Positions 1-8,775 are shown, numbered from the stretch's first letter. The stretch: DNA of 64,000 nucleotides from Cyanobacteria bacterium FACHB-63 (GCA_014695255.1 JACJNX010000038.1:91713-155712), one strand, 5' to 3'. Notes: generated by a model from the letters alone, not told the origin. Numbers and translations: made by a program.

Positions 1-81
1 ATCCCGGAGTGCAGTGCAAGTAACGAATTCGCCACACAATTTGTCAGTTGCCTCTCACTGATGTGTCTATGTCTTGGTAAT

Positions 82-519
82 TTAGATGTAGTACATCGTA
101 ATCGGCTGCTGGAAATAATTTCGTTTCTCTAAAAGATCTTGCAAGCTGTTTTTCTCCAGCACATCATCCGCTGCTTTTTTCACAGTTTGCCAAATCTCAG
201 AAATAGCCCTGACCGAAACAGCCTCAGAATCATCGTTCGCCTCAGATGAATCGCCCCCTTCCATACAGTTGACGATTTCAAGCAGCGTAATCTTCCACGG
301 CGGTCGAGATAAAAGATACCCTCCTTTCTTTCCACGCTCGCTTGAAATTAACCCTCCTCGTCTCAGGGTTGCCAGTAATTGCTCTAGGTAGCGATCGGGA
401 ATATTCTGAGCAGCCGCAATCTGACGAATTTGAAGCGTCCCACCACTACTATAGATGGAAGCGAGTTCCAGCATCGCCATAAGCGCATATTTCGTTCGAC
501 CTGAAAGTTCTAGAAGCAT
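82..519 (-). CDS. Rrf2-family transcriptional regulator
   Basis: A 145-residue winged-helix regulator of the Rrf2 family. The N-terminus (SGRTKYALMAMLELA) and the recognition segment IPDRYLEQLLATLRRGGL followed by GKKGGYLLSRP are typical of the family. The three clustered cysteines that bind the Fe-S cluster in IscR are absent; only one Cys (VNCMEGG) is visible, so this is not an IscR-type sensor. The start is the ATG at 519. The gene stands alone, transcribed away from the small zinc-ribbon gene. Members of this family often control sulfur or Fe-S metabolism, and sulfur genes follow in this window, but its target is inferred only. Confidence 0.85.
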   Translation of the reverse strand: MLLELSGRTKYALMAMLELASIYSSGGTLQIRQIAAAQNIPDRYLEQLLATLRRGGLISSERGKKGGYLLSRPPWKITLLEIVNCMEGGDSSEANDDSEAVSVRAISEIWQTVKKAADDVLEKNSLQDLLEKRNYFQQPITMYYI

Positions 520-900
520 AACGGAGTTTCGCGAGAATGAGCAAGCCGTTTTAGGTTTAGGGCAAACGTATTTTTTCTATTTATCGATCGAGATATGGAC
601 TTTTCTCAAGATATAGGCTCTTATTCATAACTTCAAATATTATTTGTTCTCAAAATCATCACCTCAATTTATTATGCACCTGAACGCCTCACATCAGCAA
701 ATTTGCTATCTAAGTTGCTACATCAGATATTAAGAAATATTTTCAATAGAGCGAGTACCAGAAACGAGATTTTCAGCAGTCAGGCTGCTTATAAGCTCTA
801 AAAGATGATTTCAATTCCCCTAAAAGTCGATTGGATTATGTGGTTATTCTTGAAAGAATTAAGTAGCATAGAGATACACGTTTTCTCATTAGAATGACAA
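520..900. other. intergenic region without a clear gene
   Basis: This AT-rich stretch separates the Rrf2 gene (leftward) from the zinc-ribbon micro-gene (rightward) and must hold both promoters. I see no convincing gene or strong hairpin in it. Confidence 0.4.
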
Positions 901-1041
901 ATGAGTGCTTGCCCCTGCTGCTCTAACAAACTACTTCGCCATATTCGTAGAACAGGAGTGTACTGGTTTTGTCATACCTGTTGGCAAGAAATGCCCAATC
1001 TTCAGGCTACCAGTCAAGCAAGGGGCACAAAGCTCACTTGA
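901..1041 (+). CDS. small zinc-ribbon protein, 46 aa
   Basis: An ATG-initiated frame of 46 codons plus TGA. The product starts MSACPCCSNKLLRHIRR and continues VYWFCHTCWQEMP, giving two CxxC pairs (CPCC and CHTC) about 20 residues apart, the layout of a single zinc ribbon. Very similar short N-termini (CPCC...LLRH...YWFC..C.QEMP) occur in cyanobacterial small proteins as I remember them, which supports a real gene. Function is unknown; protein or nucleic-acid binding is an inference. It is below the usual length cut-off of gene callers. Confidence 0.6.
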   Translation: MSACPCCSNKLLRHIRRTGVYWFCHTCWQEMPNLQATSQARGTKLT

Positions 1042-1178
1042 TAAGCTCTACGAAGCAAATATTTTCTGATTTGGCAAGATCATGACTTCCTTCATAACTT
1101 GAAGTTATGAAACTAACAAAAAAGAATGCTTGCTTTTATCGTTGTGAATTCTTAGGGTAAAAGCATATCAAATTGATT

Positions 1179-1487
1179 ATGCAGATGATGAACCCTAATA
1201 TTGATAACCAAATCGATTGGCAGCCCTTGCTTGATCGCCTTCAGTTCCAAGGTGAGAAGCACCTGCCTCATTATCCAGGAGATTTGAAAGCCGATTTACT
1301 GGCTCATGCAGGGCTGAACGATCACGCCAAGGGTGAAAGTGTCTATCAGTTGGCGGTAGAGATTGCGCGGCTCACGACCTGCTGCGACCCGGAGATTATT
1401 TATTGGTTTTCACGGCTGGTTGAATTGATGAGGGTTCAGCCTTCTGAAGCAGAGAACGCGAATTTTGGCTTTTTGGTTTCTCGCTAA
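1179..1487 (+). CDS. hypothetical protein, about 100 aa
   Basis: A short soluble protein of about 102 residues with no membrane segment or recognised domain. An upstream TTG (1173) is possible, but ATG codons at 1179, 1185 and 1188 are more likely starts. The sequence is mostly helical, with an acidic, leucine-rich body and a Cys pair (TTCCDPE) near residue 70. It lies between the zinc-ribbon gene and the Crp-type regulator, all on the same strand. I do not recognise the family. Confidence 0.55.
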   Translation: MQMMNPNIDNQIDWQPLLDRLQFQGEKHLPHYPGDLKADLLAHAGLNDHAKGESVYQLAVEIARLTTCCDPEIIYWFSRLVELMRVQPSEAENANFGFLVSR

Positions 1488-1698
1488 AGTCCTGCACAGA
1501 CTTTTAATCACCCTAACCGCGCTGCCTTAAACGCCGGAAAATCAGATTGGTGATTCTTGATGGTTTACAAGCAGCGCGATCGTGCTAACATCGGATTCTA
1601 TAAATACGGTAACTCGGTCGAGTTAATGTATTCACTCAAGTGATCTTTGTCGATCGCCTTTAGCTATCCTGCACTTCCGTCAGATCCGAGGCTTGCTC

Positions 1699-2292
1699 AT
1701 GCAGTCCATTCTTCCCTCTGTTGTTTCCCGATTGCCAGTCCAACCTGCAACCCGAACGTTTAAACGTCGATCAACAATTCCGCTTCAACAAATTGCGCTG
1801 TGGCGAATTGAATCGGGTGTAGTGCGTACACTGAGTTGGCTAGAAGATGGCTCAACCGTCACCCTGAGCTTGTGTGGAGCAGGGGATGTGGTCGGGAAGT
1901 TTCTTAGTGCGATCGACCCCTATCAAGTTGAGTGCCTAACTGATGTTGAGGTCACGCCACTTTCTCCGAATGAGTGGCATCCTGATCCTGCTTTTCTAAT
2001 GGAGCGAGTACAGCAGGCTGAAGAGTTCATGTTGATTCGCAGCCATCGCCGAGTGGAGGAGATGCTGTTAAAGCTACTCACTTGGCTATCGAAGAAGTTT
2101 GGGCGTGAAGTGCAGCATGGTCGCTTAATTGAACTGCGCCTGACGCATCAAGACTTAGCAGAAATGCTAGGAACCACTCGCGTGACGATTACCCGTATCC
2201 TTAAGCAATTCGAGCAGCAAGGCATTGTTCAGCGACTGCCGAATCAGGTGACATTACTGCAACCGGAAGCAACTTGGCACTATGAGATTTAA
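1699..2292 (+). CDS. Crp/Fnr-family transcriptional regulator
   Basis: A 197-residue protein from the ATG at 1699 (an in-frame TTG at 1693 is less likely). The N-terminal half resembles a shortened cyclic-nucleotide-binding-like barrel (WRIESGVVRTLSWLEDG; LCGAGDVVGKF). The C-terminal half is a clear Crp-type winged helix: ELRLTHQDLAEMLGTTRVT followed by ITRILKQFEQQGIV. The residues that contact cAMP in Crp are not evident, so another signal is likely. Cyanobacterial Crp relatives include NtcA and the sulfur regulator CysR. Given the sulfur genes that follow, a CysR-like role is possible but unproven. Confidence 0.85.
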   Translation: MQSILPSVVSRLPVQPATRTFKRRSTIPLQQIALWRIESGVVRTLSWLEDGSTVTLSLCGAGDVVGKFLSAIDPYQVECLTDVEVTPLSPNEWHPDPAFLMERVQQAEEFMLIRSHRRVEEMLLKLLTWLSKKFGREVQHGRLIELRLTHQDLAEMLGTTRVTITRILKQFEQQGIVQRLPNQVTLLQPEATWHYEI

Positions 2293-2296
2293 GGAA

Positions 2297-2479
2297 CTAA
2301 GAATGAATTCGTTGAGCATCCGGGGCAGGTGGTTCTGGAGTAGAGAGAGCGACGGCGGTTGCAAAACTGAGCGCCAAGAGAAACAGAATCGCGATCGTCT
2401 CTAAATCTGACTTCAACAGCTTTAACCAGGATTGTTTCTGCCCGCCGTCGAGCAGCGATAATAGTCGAGTAAGTATCAA
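2297..2479 (-). CDS. possible small membrane protein, 60 aa
   Basis: A 60-codon frame ending only 4 bases from the convergent Crp-type gene. It has a short polar N-terminus, one hydrophobic helix (TIAILFLLALSFATAVAL) and a proline-rich acidic tail (STPEPPAPDAQ), a plausible single-span membrane protein. The only start is TTG with no obvious Shine-Dalgarno sequence, so it may be spurious. Confidence 0.35.
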   Translation of the reverse strand: MILTRLLSLLDGGQKQSWLKLLKSDLETIAILFLLALSFATAVALSTPEPPAPDAQRIHS

Positions 2480-2590
2480 GGCTAAAGTATATTAGTTGCA
2501 GATTTAAGTGCAGCTTGATCTGAAGATATTCTACAAGCTTTGGTTTGTGCTTTCCTAAAGCAGTACGACGCAATTTAACCTAAATAATTT

Positions 2591-2613
2591 AGCCCAAATA
2601 TTTGATTTGGGCT
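2591..2613. terminator. hairpin, probable terminator
   Basis: Inverted repeat AGCCCAAAT / ATTTGGGCT with a 5-nt loop, in AT-rich flanks with T runs to its right. It lies downstream of the leftward monooxygenase gene. Confidence 0.5.
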
Positions 2614-2678
2614 TTAAATTTTGTTGTCTGTACTTTCTACTTTCAGCGCTAATTGATTGATAAGCTGGTAGTAGAAAA

Positions 2679-2757
2679 GTCATCAGAAATTAAGAACTTA
2701 TACTGTGATCTGGAGAAGGTTTGGATGCCATGATCCTAAGCGCCCATTTCTGATGAC
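2679..2757. repeat. 12-bp inverted repeat around a 55-nt spacer
   Basis: GTCATCAGAAAT at 2679-2690 is matched perfectly by its reverse complement at 2746-2757. The spacer contains a smaller palindrome (GGATgccatgATCC). It sits directly after the stop of the monooxygenase gene. It could be a long 3' hairpin or a small repeat element. Confidence 0.5.
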
Positions 2758-2773
2758 AATACTTTTTGCAGTT

Positions 2774-4156
2774 CTAAACAGGAACCTTAATTGTTGATCG
2801 CTGCTGCTCAATGATCGTTAAATGATGTTGATTGACAGGTCTTGGTAAGCCAAGATGCTCTCGTAGTGTAGCTCCTTCATACTCAGCACGGAACAATCCC
2901 CGTCGTTGCAATTCCGGAATGACTAGATCCACAAAGTCATCTAGACCACCGGGTAAATAAGGAGGCATGATGTTGAAGCCATCTGCACCCTGATGAATAA
3001 ACCACTCCTCAAGTTGGTCAGCAATTTGTGTTGGAGTACCCACGATCGTCCAATGTCCCCGCGCTCCAGCAATCCGAAAATAAAGCTGCCGAATGGTTAG
3101 ATTCTCTCGGTGAGCCAGATCGATTAGTAGCTTCTGACGGCTCTTTCCTCCATTCGTTTCTGGAAGGTCTGGAAGCAAAGCATCAACCTCATAACCTGAC
3201 AAATCAGCACCGATCATGCTTGAGAGCAGTGCAATTCCTACATGCGGATGAATTAACTCCTGAAGCTGATTGTATTTCTCTCTTGCTTCTTGCTCAGTTC
3301 TGCCAATGACTGGAAACACTCCCGGCATAATCTTGACGTGATCCGGCGATCGTCTATGTTGTACAACTCGTGCTTTGACATCTGCATAAAACGCTTGAGC
3401 ATCTTGCAAAGTTTGTTGAGCCGTAAAAATAACTTCTGCGGTCTGTGCCGCAAGATTCTTCCCATCTTCAGAAGAACCTGCCTGAATAATCACTGGGTAG
3501 CCTTGCGGAGGTCGCGCCACATTGAGCGGACCTTTCACCGAGAAATGCTCACCTTTATGATCTGGTGTGTGCAACTTATCTGGATCAAAATACAGTCCAG
3601 AAGCTTTGTCGCGCAAAAAAGCATCATCTTCCCAACTATCCCACAAGGCGGTGACAACCCTGAAGAACTCTAGTGCGCGATCGTAGCGTAAGGAATGTTC
3701 CATGTGTTGATCTCGATTGAAGTTCAGGGCTTCCGCTTCAGTTGAGGAAGTCACTAAGTTCCATCCGGCGCGACCATTACTAAGGTAATCAAGTGAGGCA
3801 AACTTACGCGCTGTATGATACGGCTCATTAAAGGTCGTTGAAGCGGTTGCAGCAAGACCAATTCGCTCTGTAACCACAGACAAGGCAGATAGCAGTGTGA
3901 AGGGTTCAAAATAAACCGTGAATTGTCCCAACCGACTCGAAGCAGGTGTTCCTTGTCCTCGGTCAGCAACGGCAACCACATCCGCAAGAAATAGCATATC
4001 GAACTTACCGCGCTCTGCGGTTCGTGCAATCTGCGTATAGTGCTGAAAGTTAAGTCCACCGTCGGCTTGGGCATCAGGATGCCGCCATGCCGCCACGTGA
4101 TGCCCCGATCCTGGCAAGAATGCACCCAGTTTTAATTGCTTTTTGTTTCTATTCAT
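2774..4156 (-). CDS. NtaA/SnaA/DszA-type FMN-dependent monooxygenase
   Basis: A 460-residue luciferase-like flavin monooxygenase. The start (KLGAFLPGSGHHVAAWRHP), TARTAERGKFDMLFLADV-like segment, LDYLSNGRAGWNLVTSS and VIIQAGSSEDGK are hallmarks of the NtaA/SnaA/DszA/SoxA group, which oxidises nitrilotriacetate, pristinamycin IIB, dibenzothiophene sulfone and related substrates using reduced FMN from a partner reductase. No reductase gene is nearby. The start is ATG 4156. Its place beside the ssu operon and a second flavin monooxygenase (SsuD) suggests an organosulfur substrate, but the substrate cannot be read from sequence. Confidence 0.88.
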   Translation of the reverse strand: MNRNKKQLKLGAFLPGSGHHVAAWRHPDAQADGGLNFQHYTQIARTAERGKFDMLFLADVVAVADRGQGTPASSRLGQFTVYFEPFTLLSALSVVTERIGLAATASTTFNEPYHTARKFASLDYLSNGRAGWNLVTSSTEAEALNFNRDQHMEHSLRYDRALEFFRVVTALWDSWEDDAFLRDKASGLYFDPDKLHTPDHKGEHFSVKGPLNVARPPQGYPVIIQAGSSEDGKNLAAQTAEVIFTAQQTLQDAQAFYADVKARVVQHRRSPDHVKIMPGVFPVIGRTEQEAREKYNQLQELIHPHVGIALLSSMIGADLSGYEVDALLPDLPETNGGKSRQKLLIDLAHRENLTIRQLYFRIAGARGHWTIVGTPTQIADQLEEWFIHQGADGFNIMPPYLPGGLDDFVDLVIPELQRRGLFRAEYEGATLREHLGLPRPVNQHHLTIIEQQRSTIKVPV

Positions 4157-4469
4157 GGCGGATGTCCTAGAGTTCTATATGCGTAGAAGAGTTAAAACGG
4201 TGATGTAGCTGCCGTTTCTGTATGGATTGGGCGATCGCGATTGTTACAAGGTTCACTTTGCGATCAATACGTTGATTGCGAGCGATGAAATAATTTACGA
4301 TATGTCTATCGGTTAAGTCAAGATTGAACTTAAATAGAGAGATAGCAGCACTCCAGCAACATAGGATTGTTCTGATGAACCGAATTGAAGTGATCAAAGT
4401 AACAAAGATTTTTGAAATTGCTGTGATTGAATGAGAAATCCTTTTCAGAAACAATCAGAAATTATTACA
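4157..4469. other. divergent intergenic region
   Basis: Promoter region shared by the leftward monooxygenase and the rightward hydrolase. It is AT-rich; I see no clear operator. An in-frame upstream ATG (4431) could extend the hydrolase by 13 residues. Confidence 0.4.
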
Positions 4470-5336
4470 ATGCAACATTCTCAGGGGTTCTTCAAAAGCG
4501 TTGGAGGACTCAGACTTTGCTATCAAAGTTGGCATCCAGCGCGTAACACTCGTGCAGTCCTAGTCCTACTCCACGGCTTAGGCAGCCACAGTGGTAGATT
4601 CAACAACATTGTTCAATACTTAGTTCCTGCTGGATATGCAATCTATGCACTAGACTTACGGGGTCATGGGCACTCATCCGGTCAACGTGGTCACATCAAT
4701 TCTTGGTCTGAATTTCGCACTGATCTAGATCTGTTCTTCAGACAAATTCAATCGACAACGAATCTTCCTTGCTTTGTGCTTGGACATAGTATAGTGGGAA
4801 TGATTGCCCTGGAGTATGCCCTACACTTTCCGGCTGCTGTTCAAGGTTTGATTACGATCGCCCCTGCCTTTGGGTTGAACGGGATTTCAGCGAAAAAGAT
4901 TCTCCTGGGGCGCATCTTATCGCGAATTTTACCGCGCTTCACACTCAAGGTTGGCATTGATCTCGAAGCGATTTCCCGCGATCGCACCGTTCTCAATGCT
5001 TGCGCTCAAGATCCTCTGGTTCACTCTTGTGGCAGTGCCCGCTTGGGAACGGAGTTATTTGCGACGATCGCACGAGTTGAAGCTCAGGCTGCACAATTGC
5101 AAGTTCCGATCCTTATTCTGCATGGCGGAGATGACCAGGTTGCTCACCCTGAAGGAAGTCGTGCATTCTTTGAACAGTTATCAGTCCTCGACAAAGAGCG
5201 ACGGGAATATCCGGGAAGCCGTCATGCGCCTCATAATGACATTAATTATGAAGAACTCCTGATTGATTTGGAGCATTGGTTAAACTGTCGTACAGCAAAA
5301 TCACTTACATCGTACTCTACACAAAACACACGATGA
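4470..5336 (+). CDS. alpha/beta hydrolase, monoacylglycerol-lipase-like
   Basis: About 288 residues from ATG 4470 (MQHSQGFFKSVGG). It follows the monoglyceride-lipase pattern: VLLHGLGSHSGRF oxyanion region, YALDLRGHGHSSGQRGH, nucleophile elbow VLGHSIVGMIALEYA, then ILHGGDDQVAHPEGS (acid) and SRHAPHNDI (histidine). The catalytic triad appears present. The elbow reads GHSIVG where the family normally has GHSMGG, so two small residues after the serine differ. It is cytoplasmic, with no signal peptide. It is divergent from the monooxygenase and may share its regulation. Confidence 0.85.
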   Translation: MQHSQGFFKSVGGLRLCYQSWHPARNTRAVLVLLHGLGSHSGRFNNIVQYLVPAGYAIYALDLRGHGHSSGQRGHINSWSEFRTDLDLFFRQIQSTTNLPCFVLGHSIVGMIALEYALHFPAAVQGLITIAPAFGLNGISAKKILLGRILSRILPRFTLKVGIDLEAISRDRTVLNACAQDPLVHSCGSARLGTELFATIARVEAQAAQLQVPILILHGGDDQVAHPEGSRAFFEQLSVLDKERREYPGSRHAPHNDINYEELLIDLEHWLNCRTAKSLTSYSTQNTR

Positions 5337-5641
5337 GTTACAACACTGATTGTTGTCATTGCTGAAACACCCTAGGAACTCTTCTAGCCCATAGTCGCCA
5401 GAATGCCATTGAATGGCGTGAACATTAGAGCGATCCAGTATTTGGCTTGATCGTTTTAGTCACGCCACTCAATAATTCTTGTATTGGAGAACCTGAGGAG
5501 AGTTTTTCTCCATCACACAGATAATTAGATTTAAGCAATTTTGTAATCCACTTTACTTGCTCAATCAAATTGCAGTGTGACATACTTGGCGAAATTAAAC
5601 ACGGTAAATCTATCGGTTTATCGTAATTTCTAGAATTGTTT
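5337..5641. other. intergenic region
   Basis: It contains short palindromes such as GCCATTgAATGGC near 5405, perhaps a weak terminator of the hydrolase gene. No gene is seen. Confidence 0.35.
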
Positions 5642-6898
5642 ATGGTGATTGACACACAAGGGCTAACTGTTCGGACAGATGCGGAGGGCACGATCGCTGC
5701 TCTCGACCGCTTCATCGACCAATCTCTGTACTACGGCAATCAAGCCGAATCCACAATTTTACAAGCGCTATCCCTCGACCCGACCTGCGCGATCGCGCAA
5801 GCATATGCAGCAGCGTATTACCTCTCTCAAGAAACTGAAATCGCACATCGCACTGCCATTAACCATCTCAAAGTTGCGCAACAGTATGCACCCATCGCAA
5901 CTGAACGGGAGCAATGGTATATCAGCGCGATCTCAGCTTGGGCGCGGGGGGACATTTCTGAAGCCATTGATCTGCACGAAGCGATCGCGCTTCACTATCC
6001 CCAAGATTTGATCTCGGTTCAACAGGGACAATATCACTACTTTTATCGGGGAGATGCGAGACGATTGCTGCGAATTGCTGAAAAAGTGCTGCCGATGAAT
6101 TTAGACAGCCCGCATTTACACTATTTATATGGAATGATTGCGTTTGGATTAGAGCAGTGCGGTGACGTTAATCAGGCGATGAAAGTCGGATTACAGGCGA
6201 TCAGATTAAATCGCGCTGATCCTTGGGCACAACACGCGATCGCCCATGTGTTAGAAGAGCAGAACCGACCCGCAGCAGGCATTGCTTGGATGGAGAAGCA
6301 TTCGGATACTTGGGAACAATGCAACTCAATGCTATACACCCACAATTGGTGGCACGTTGCACTTTACTACTTAGCATTAGGCAATGTTGAAAAGGTGTTA
6401 GCGCTCTACGATCAACACATTTGGGGACGAGCGAATTCGTTTTCGTCAAAAGATCAAGTTGGAGCGATCGCAACTCTAATCAAATTAGAGTTGCAAGGCG
6501 TAGAAGTTGGGCAACGCTGGAACGCGATCGCTCCCTATCTCCATGCACGCTTACGCGAACACAGATTACCATTTCAAGATTTGCACTATGTCTATGCACT
6601 AGCGCGTGCAGGGTACACGGATTGGGTTAACGACTTGCTGCACAGTTGGACAAGTCATGCACAACGAGCTGCACCTGAATCACGGTTCATTTGGCTTCAG
6701 GTCGTTCTTCCGGTTGCTAAAGGGTTAATTGCTCATGCTCAAGGCAATTGGACAATTACGATCGCGCAATTACAGCCAAATTTATCAAACCTACAAGCAA
6801 TCGGTGGAAGTCGAACTCAACGGAAATTGTTCGAGCAAATCTATCAACACGCAGTCTTGCAGCATCAATCTCAGTGGCAGACCTTTAAAGCTGGCTAA
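5642..6898 (+). CDS. TTC38-like tetratricopeptide-repeat protein
   Basis: About 418 residues from ATG 5642. The protein is built of TPR-like helical hairpins. The central segment (WAQHAIAHVLEEQNR, GIAWMEKHSDTW, YTHNWWHVALYYLALGN, VLALYDQHIWG) matches the tetratricopeptide repeat protein 38 family. The conserved His-rich HAIAH and HNWWH motifs suggest a metal or active site, but no enzymatic role is established to my knowledge. No signal peptide. Its 3' end overlaps the convergent PhnD-like gene by 14 bp. Confidence 0.82.
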   Translation: MVIDTQGLTVRTDAEGTIAALDRFIDQSLYYGNQAESTILQALSLDPTCAIAQAYAAAYYLSQETEIAHRTAINHLKVAQQYAPIATEREQWYISAISAWARGDISEAIDLHEAIALHYPQDLISVQQGQYHYFYRGDARRLLRIAEKVLPMNLDSPHLHYLYGMIAFGLEQCGDVNQAMKVGLQAIRLNRADPWAQHAIAHVLEEQNRPAAGIAWMEKHSDTWEQCNSMLYTHNWWHVALYYLALGNVEKVLALYDQHIWGRANSFSSKDQVGAIATLIKLELQGVEVGQRWNAIAPYLHARLREHRLPFQDLHYVYALARAGYTDWVNDLLHSWTSHAQRAAPESRFIWLQVVLPVAKGLIAHAQGNWTITIAQLQPNLSNLQAIGGSRTQRKLFEQIYQHAVLQHQSQWQTFKAG

Positions 6899-7694
6899 AT
6901 CGAGAATTGATCACAGTGTCGTAGATTTTTGCGATCGCATCATAATACTGGGTTGTCACGGCGGCATATCGGCTCACATTCATTCGAGTCATTGCCGCCT
7001 TTAATTCTGCATCTGGTTGCAATAATGTGGCTTGGATTTGATCGATCAGATCCTCACCTAACTGTTGAGAAACAACAATCGGCGGCATCGGACAAGGATC
7101 ACTCGATTCAACAATTCGGATTTGAGCTGCAAGTTCGGGAAATACGCGCAGTTCTTGTTCTAAAACGGTGCTGTCGATCGCCGCACAATCGGCTTTTCCC
7201 TCAATCACCCAGCGAATTGAGGTTTGATGAGAACCCGATTGAACGGCTTGTCTGAAAAAGTGAGTTGAGTGCTCTTGCAGTAAGCGATACCGAAGTAGAT
7301 AGTAACCGCTATTCGAGCCAGGATCGTTGTAGCAAACGGTCGAACCTGCCAAATCTGAGAAACAATGGAACGGACTATCGGCACGAACAATAATATCTGA
7401 GAAATAGACTGGGCGATTCTGATATCGATCGGCTTGCATAATCGGAGCCGCGATCGCTCTCAGTTGTCCCGGTGCGATGCGACAGTTCCGAATAAATGGC
7501 AATCCACAAATAAAGGCAAGATCAACCTGACGCTTTTGTAGGTCGTCGAGCGGCTGGCGATCGCTAGCAGAAAGCTGGATCTCACATTGAAGCATCCGAC
7601 TGATTGAACGTGCGATTGCCTGATAATGCTCCATCCAGTTGGGAGCTAAATAAGAAACAGCATTCAATGAAACAAGTTGTGCTTTCTGAAGCAT
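6885..7694 (-). CDS. PhnD-like periplasmic-binding-fold protein
   Basis: About 269 residues from ATG 7694; a GTG at 7742 would add 16 residues of no clear function. Motifs of the phosphonate/phosphite-type binding family are visible: LAFICGLPFI, YFSDIIVRADSPFHCFSDL, GSTVCYNDPGSNSGY, and AAIDSTVLEQEL. No convincing signal peptide or lipobox precedes them, unusual for a solute-binding protein, and no permease genes adjoin. It may act as an orphan or cytoplasmic ligand-binding protein. It is convergent with, and overlaps, the TTC38-like gene. Confidence 0.75.
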   Translation of the reverse strand: MLQKAQLVSLNAVSYLAPNWMEHYQAIARSISRMLQCEIQLSASDRQPLDDLQKRQVDLAFICGLPFIRNCRIAPGQLRAIAAPIMQADRYQNRPVYFSDIIVRADSPFHCFSDLAGSTVCYNDPGSNSGYYLLRYRLLQEHSTHFFRQAVQSGSHQTSIRWVIEGKADCAAIDSTVLEQELRVFPELAAQIRIVESSDPCPMPPIVVSQQLGEDLIDQIQATLLQPDAELKAAMTRMNVSRYAAVTTQYYDAIAKIYDTVINSRFSQL

Positions 7695-7785
7695 TCGAGA
7701 CGACTGCAAAACATTCTTTTTGTATATTAAGCAAAAATCCACCGTTTTACTGTATTTATAAATTCAGGCTGCTGTGAAGTGCAAA

Positions 7786-7811
7786 CGATATTGATAGGCG
7801 ATATTGATAGG
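7786..7811. repeat. 13-bp tandem duplication
   Basis: CGATATTGATAGG occurs twice in perfect head-to-tail array, in the 350-bp gap between the leftward PhnD-like gene and the rightward YedE gene. The rest of this gap is AT-rich promoter-like sequence. Confidence 0.7.
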
Positions 7812-8046
7812 AGTTCAAAAGCAGTGTTTCTGGATTCTTCCGTTACATGTGGATGTCAGCTTAGATTGTTCGGATTCGCATCTAGTTAACATCTTCGTAA
7901 TTCCTATACTCCAATTTATCGCTCGACTTTTGGGATTTAATCTTGTTTATTCAGACATGACATGAGAATATACTTTTCATGATTGTTTTACTCATGCTTT
8001 TCGAGAACAGTAAACCGCTTAAAAGTCTTTATTGAAATGAAACCCC

Positions 8047-8775
8047 ATGAGCAGCCTTGAACTTTCTCTGCCTCGTTCTTCTCAACCTCGCCCTCAACGG
8101 TTAGGGGTGTTAATTGTTTTAGCGATCGCAGTCGCAATGAGTATTGGATTGACGCTATTTGGTTGGAAACAAACTGTGTTGTTTTTGATTGGTAGCTTAT
8201 TCGGCATCAGTCTGTATCATGCAAGCTTTGGGTTTGCCTCAGCGTACCGAAGATTGTTTGTTTATCGTGATGTCAATGGAGTGCTGGCACAGGTATTGAT
8301 GCTGTCGGTTGCAACGCTTTTATTTGTCCCGTTTTTAGCAAGTCGGTCTTTCTTTGGACAAGCGATCGAGGGAGCCGTTGCACCCGTTGCCGTTCAAGGT
8401 GCGATCGGTGCATTTCTCTTCGGCATCGGAATGCAGCTAGGGAGCGGTTGTGCATGTGGAACGCTTTATACGATCGGGGGCGGTAGCAGTGGAATGCTAC
8501 TAACACTGCTGACCTTTGGAATTGGCTCTTTTTGGGCAAGTTTAACCGGAAGTCTTTGGGCGAGTCTTCCCAAACTGCAACCGATTTCGCTGGTCAATAC
8601 TTTTGGGTGGACAGGTGGTGCAATTCAGCTTGCAGTTCTGGGATTGATTGCGTTGGCACTTTGGAAAAACCGCGCTCCTACAGCAATTGAGAAACCGACT
8701 CAAACAATTTCTCTTCTCTATGGTCCGTGGTCATTAGTCTGGGCGCGATCGCCCTTGCAGTGCTCAATTGGTTAA
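8047..8775 (+). CDS. YeeE/YedE-family transporter, N-terminal part (frameshifted)
   Basis: The first about 225 codons encode the N-terminal half of a YeeE/YedE sulfur-transport membrane protein. Several hydrophobic helices are visible, with the conserved cysteine motif GSGCACGTLYTIGGGSSG. Family members such as TsuA import thiosulfate, relayed by cysteines. The reading frame goes out of register at about 8722-8727. The last about 16 residues (PWSLVWARSPLQCSIG) are out of frame, and the true continuation is found in the overlapping frame. A sequencing error, recent pseudogenisation or recoding would all look like this. Start ATG 8047. Confidence 0.8.
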   Translation: MSSLELSLPRSSQPRPQRLGVLIVLAIAVAMSIGLTLFGWKQTVLFLIGSLFGISLYHASFGFASAYRRLFVYRDVNGVLAQVLMLSVATLLFVPFLASRSFFGQAIEGAVAPVAVQGAIGAFLFGIGMQLGSGCACGTLYTIGGGSSGMLLTLLTFGIGSFWASLTGSLWASLPKLQPISLVNTFGWTGGAIQLAVLGLIALALWKNRAPTAIEKPTQTISLLYGPWSLVWARSPLQCSIG

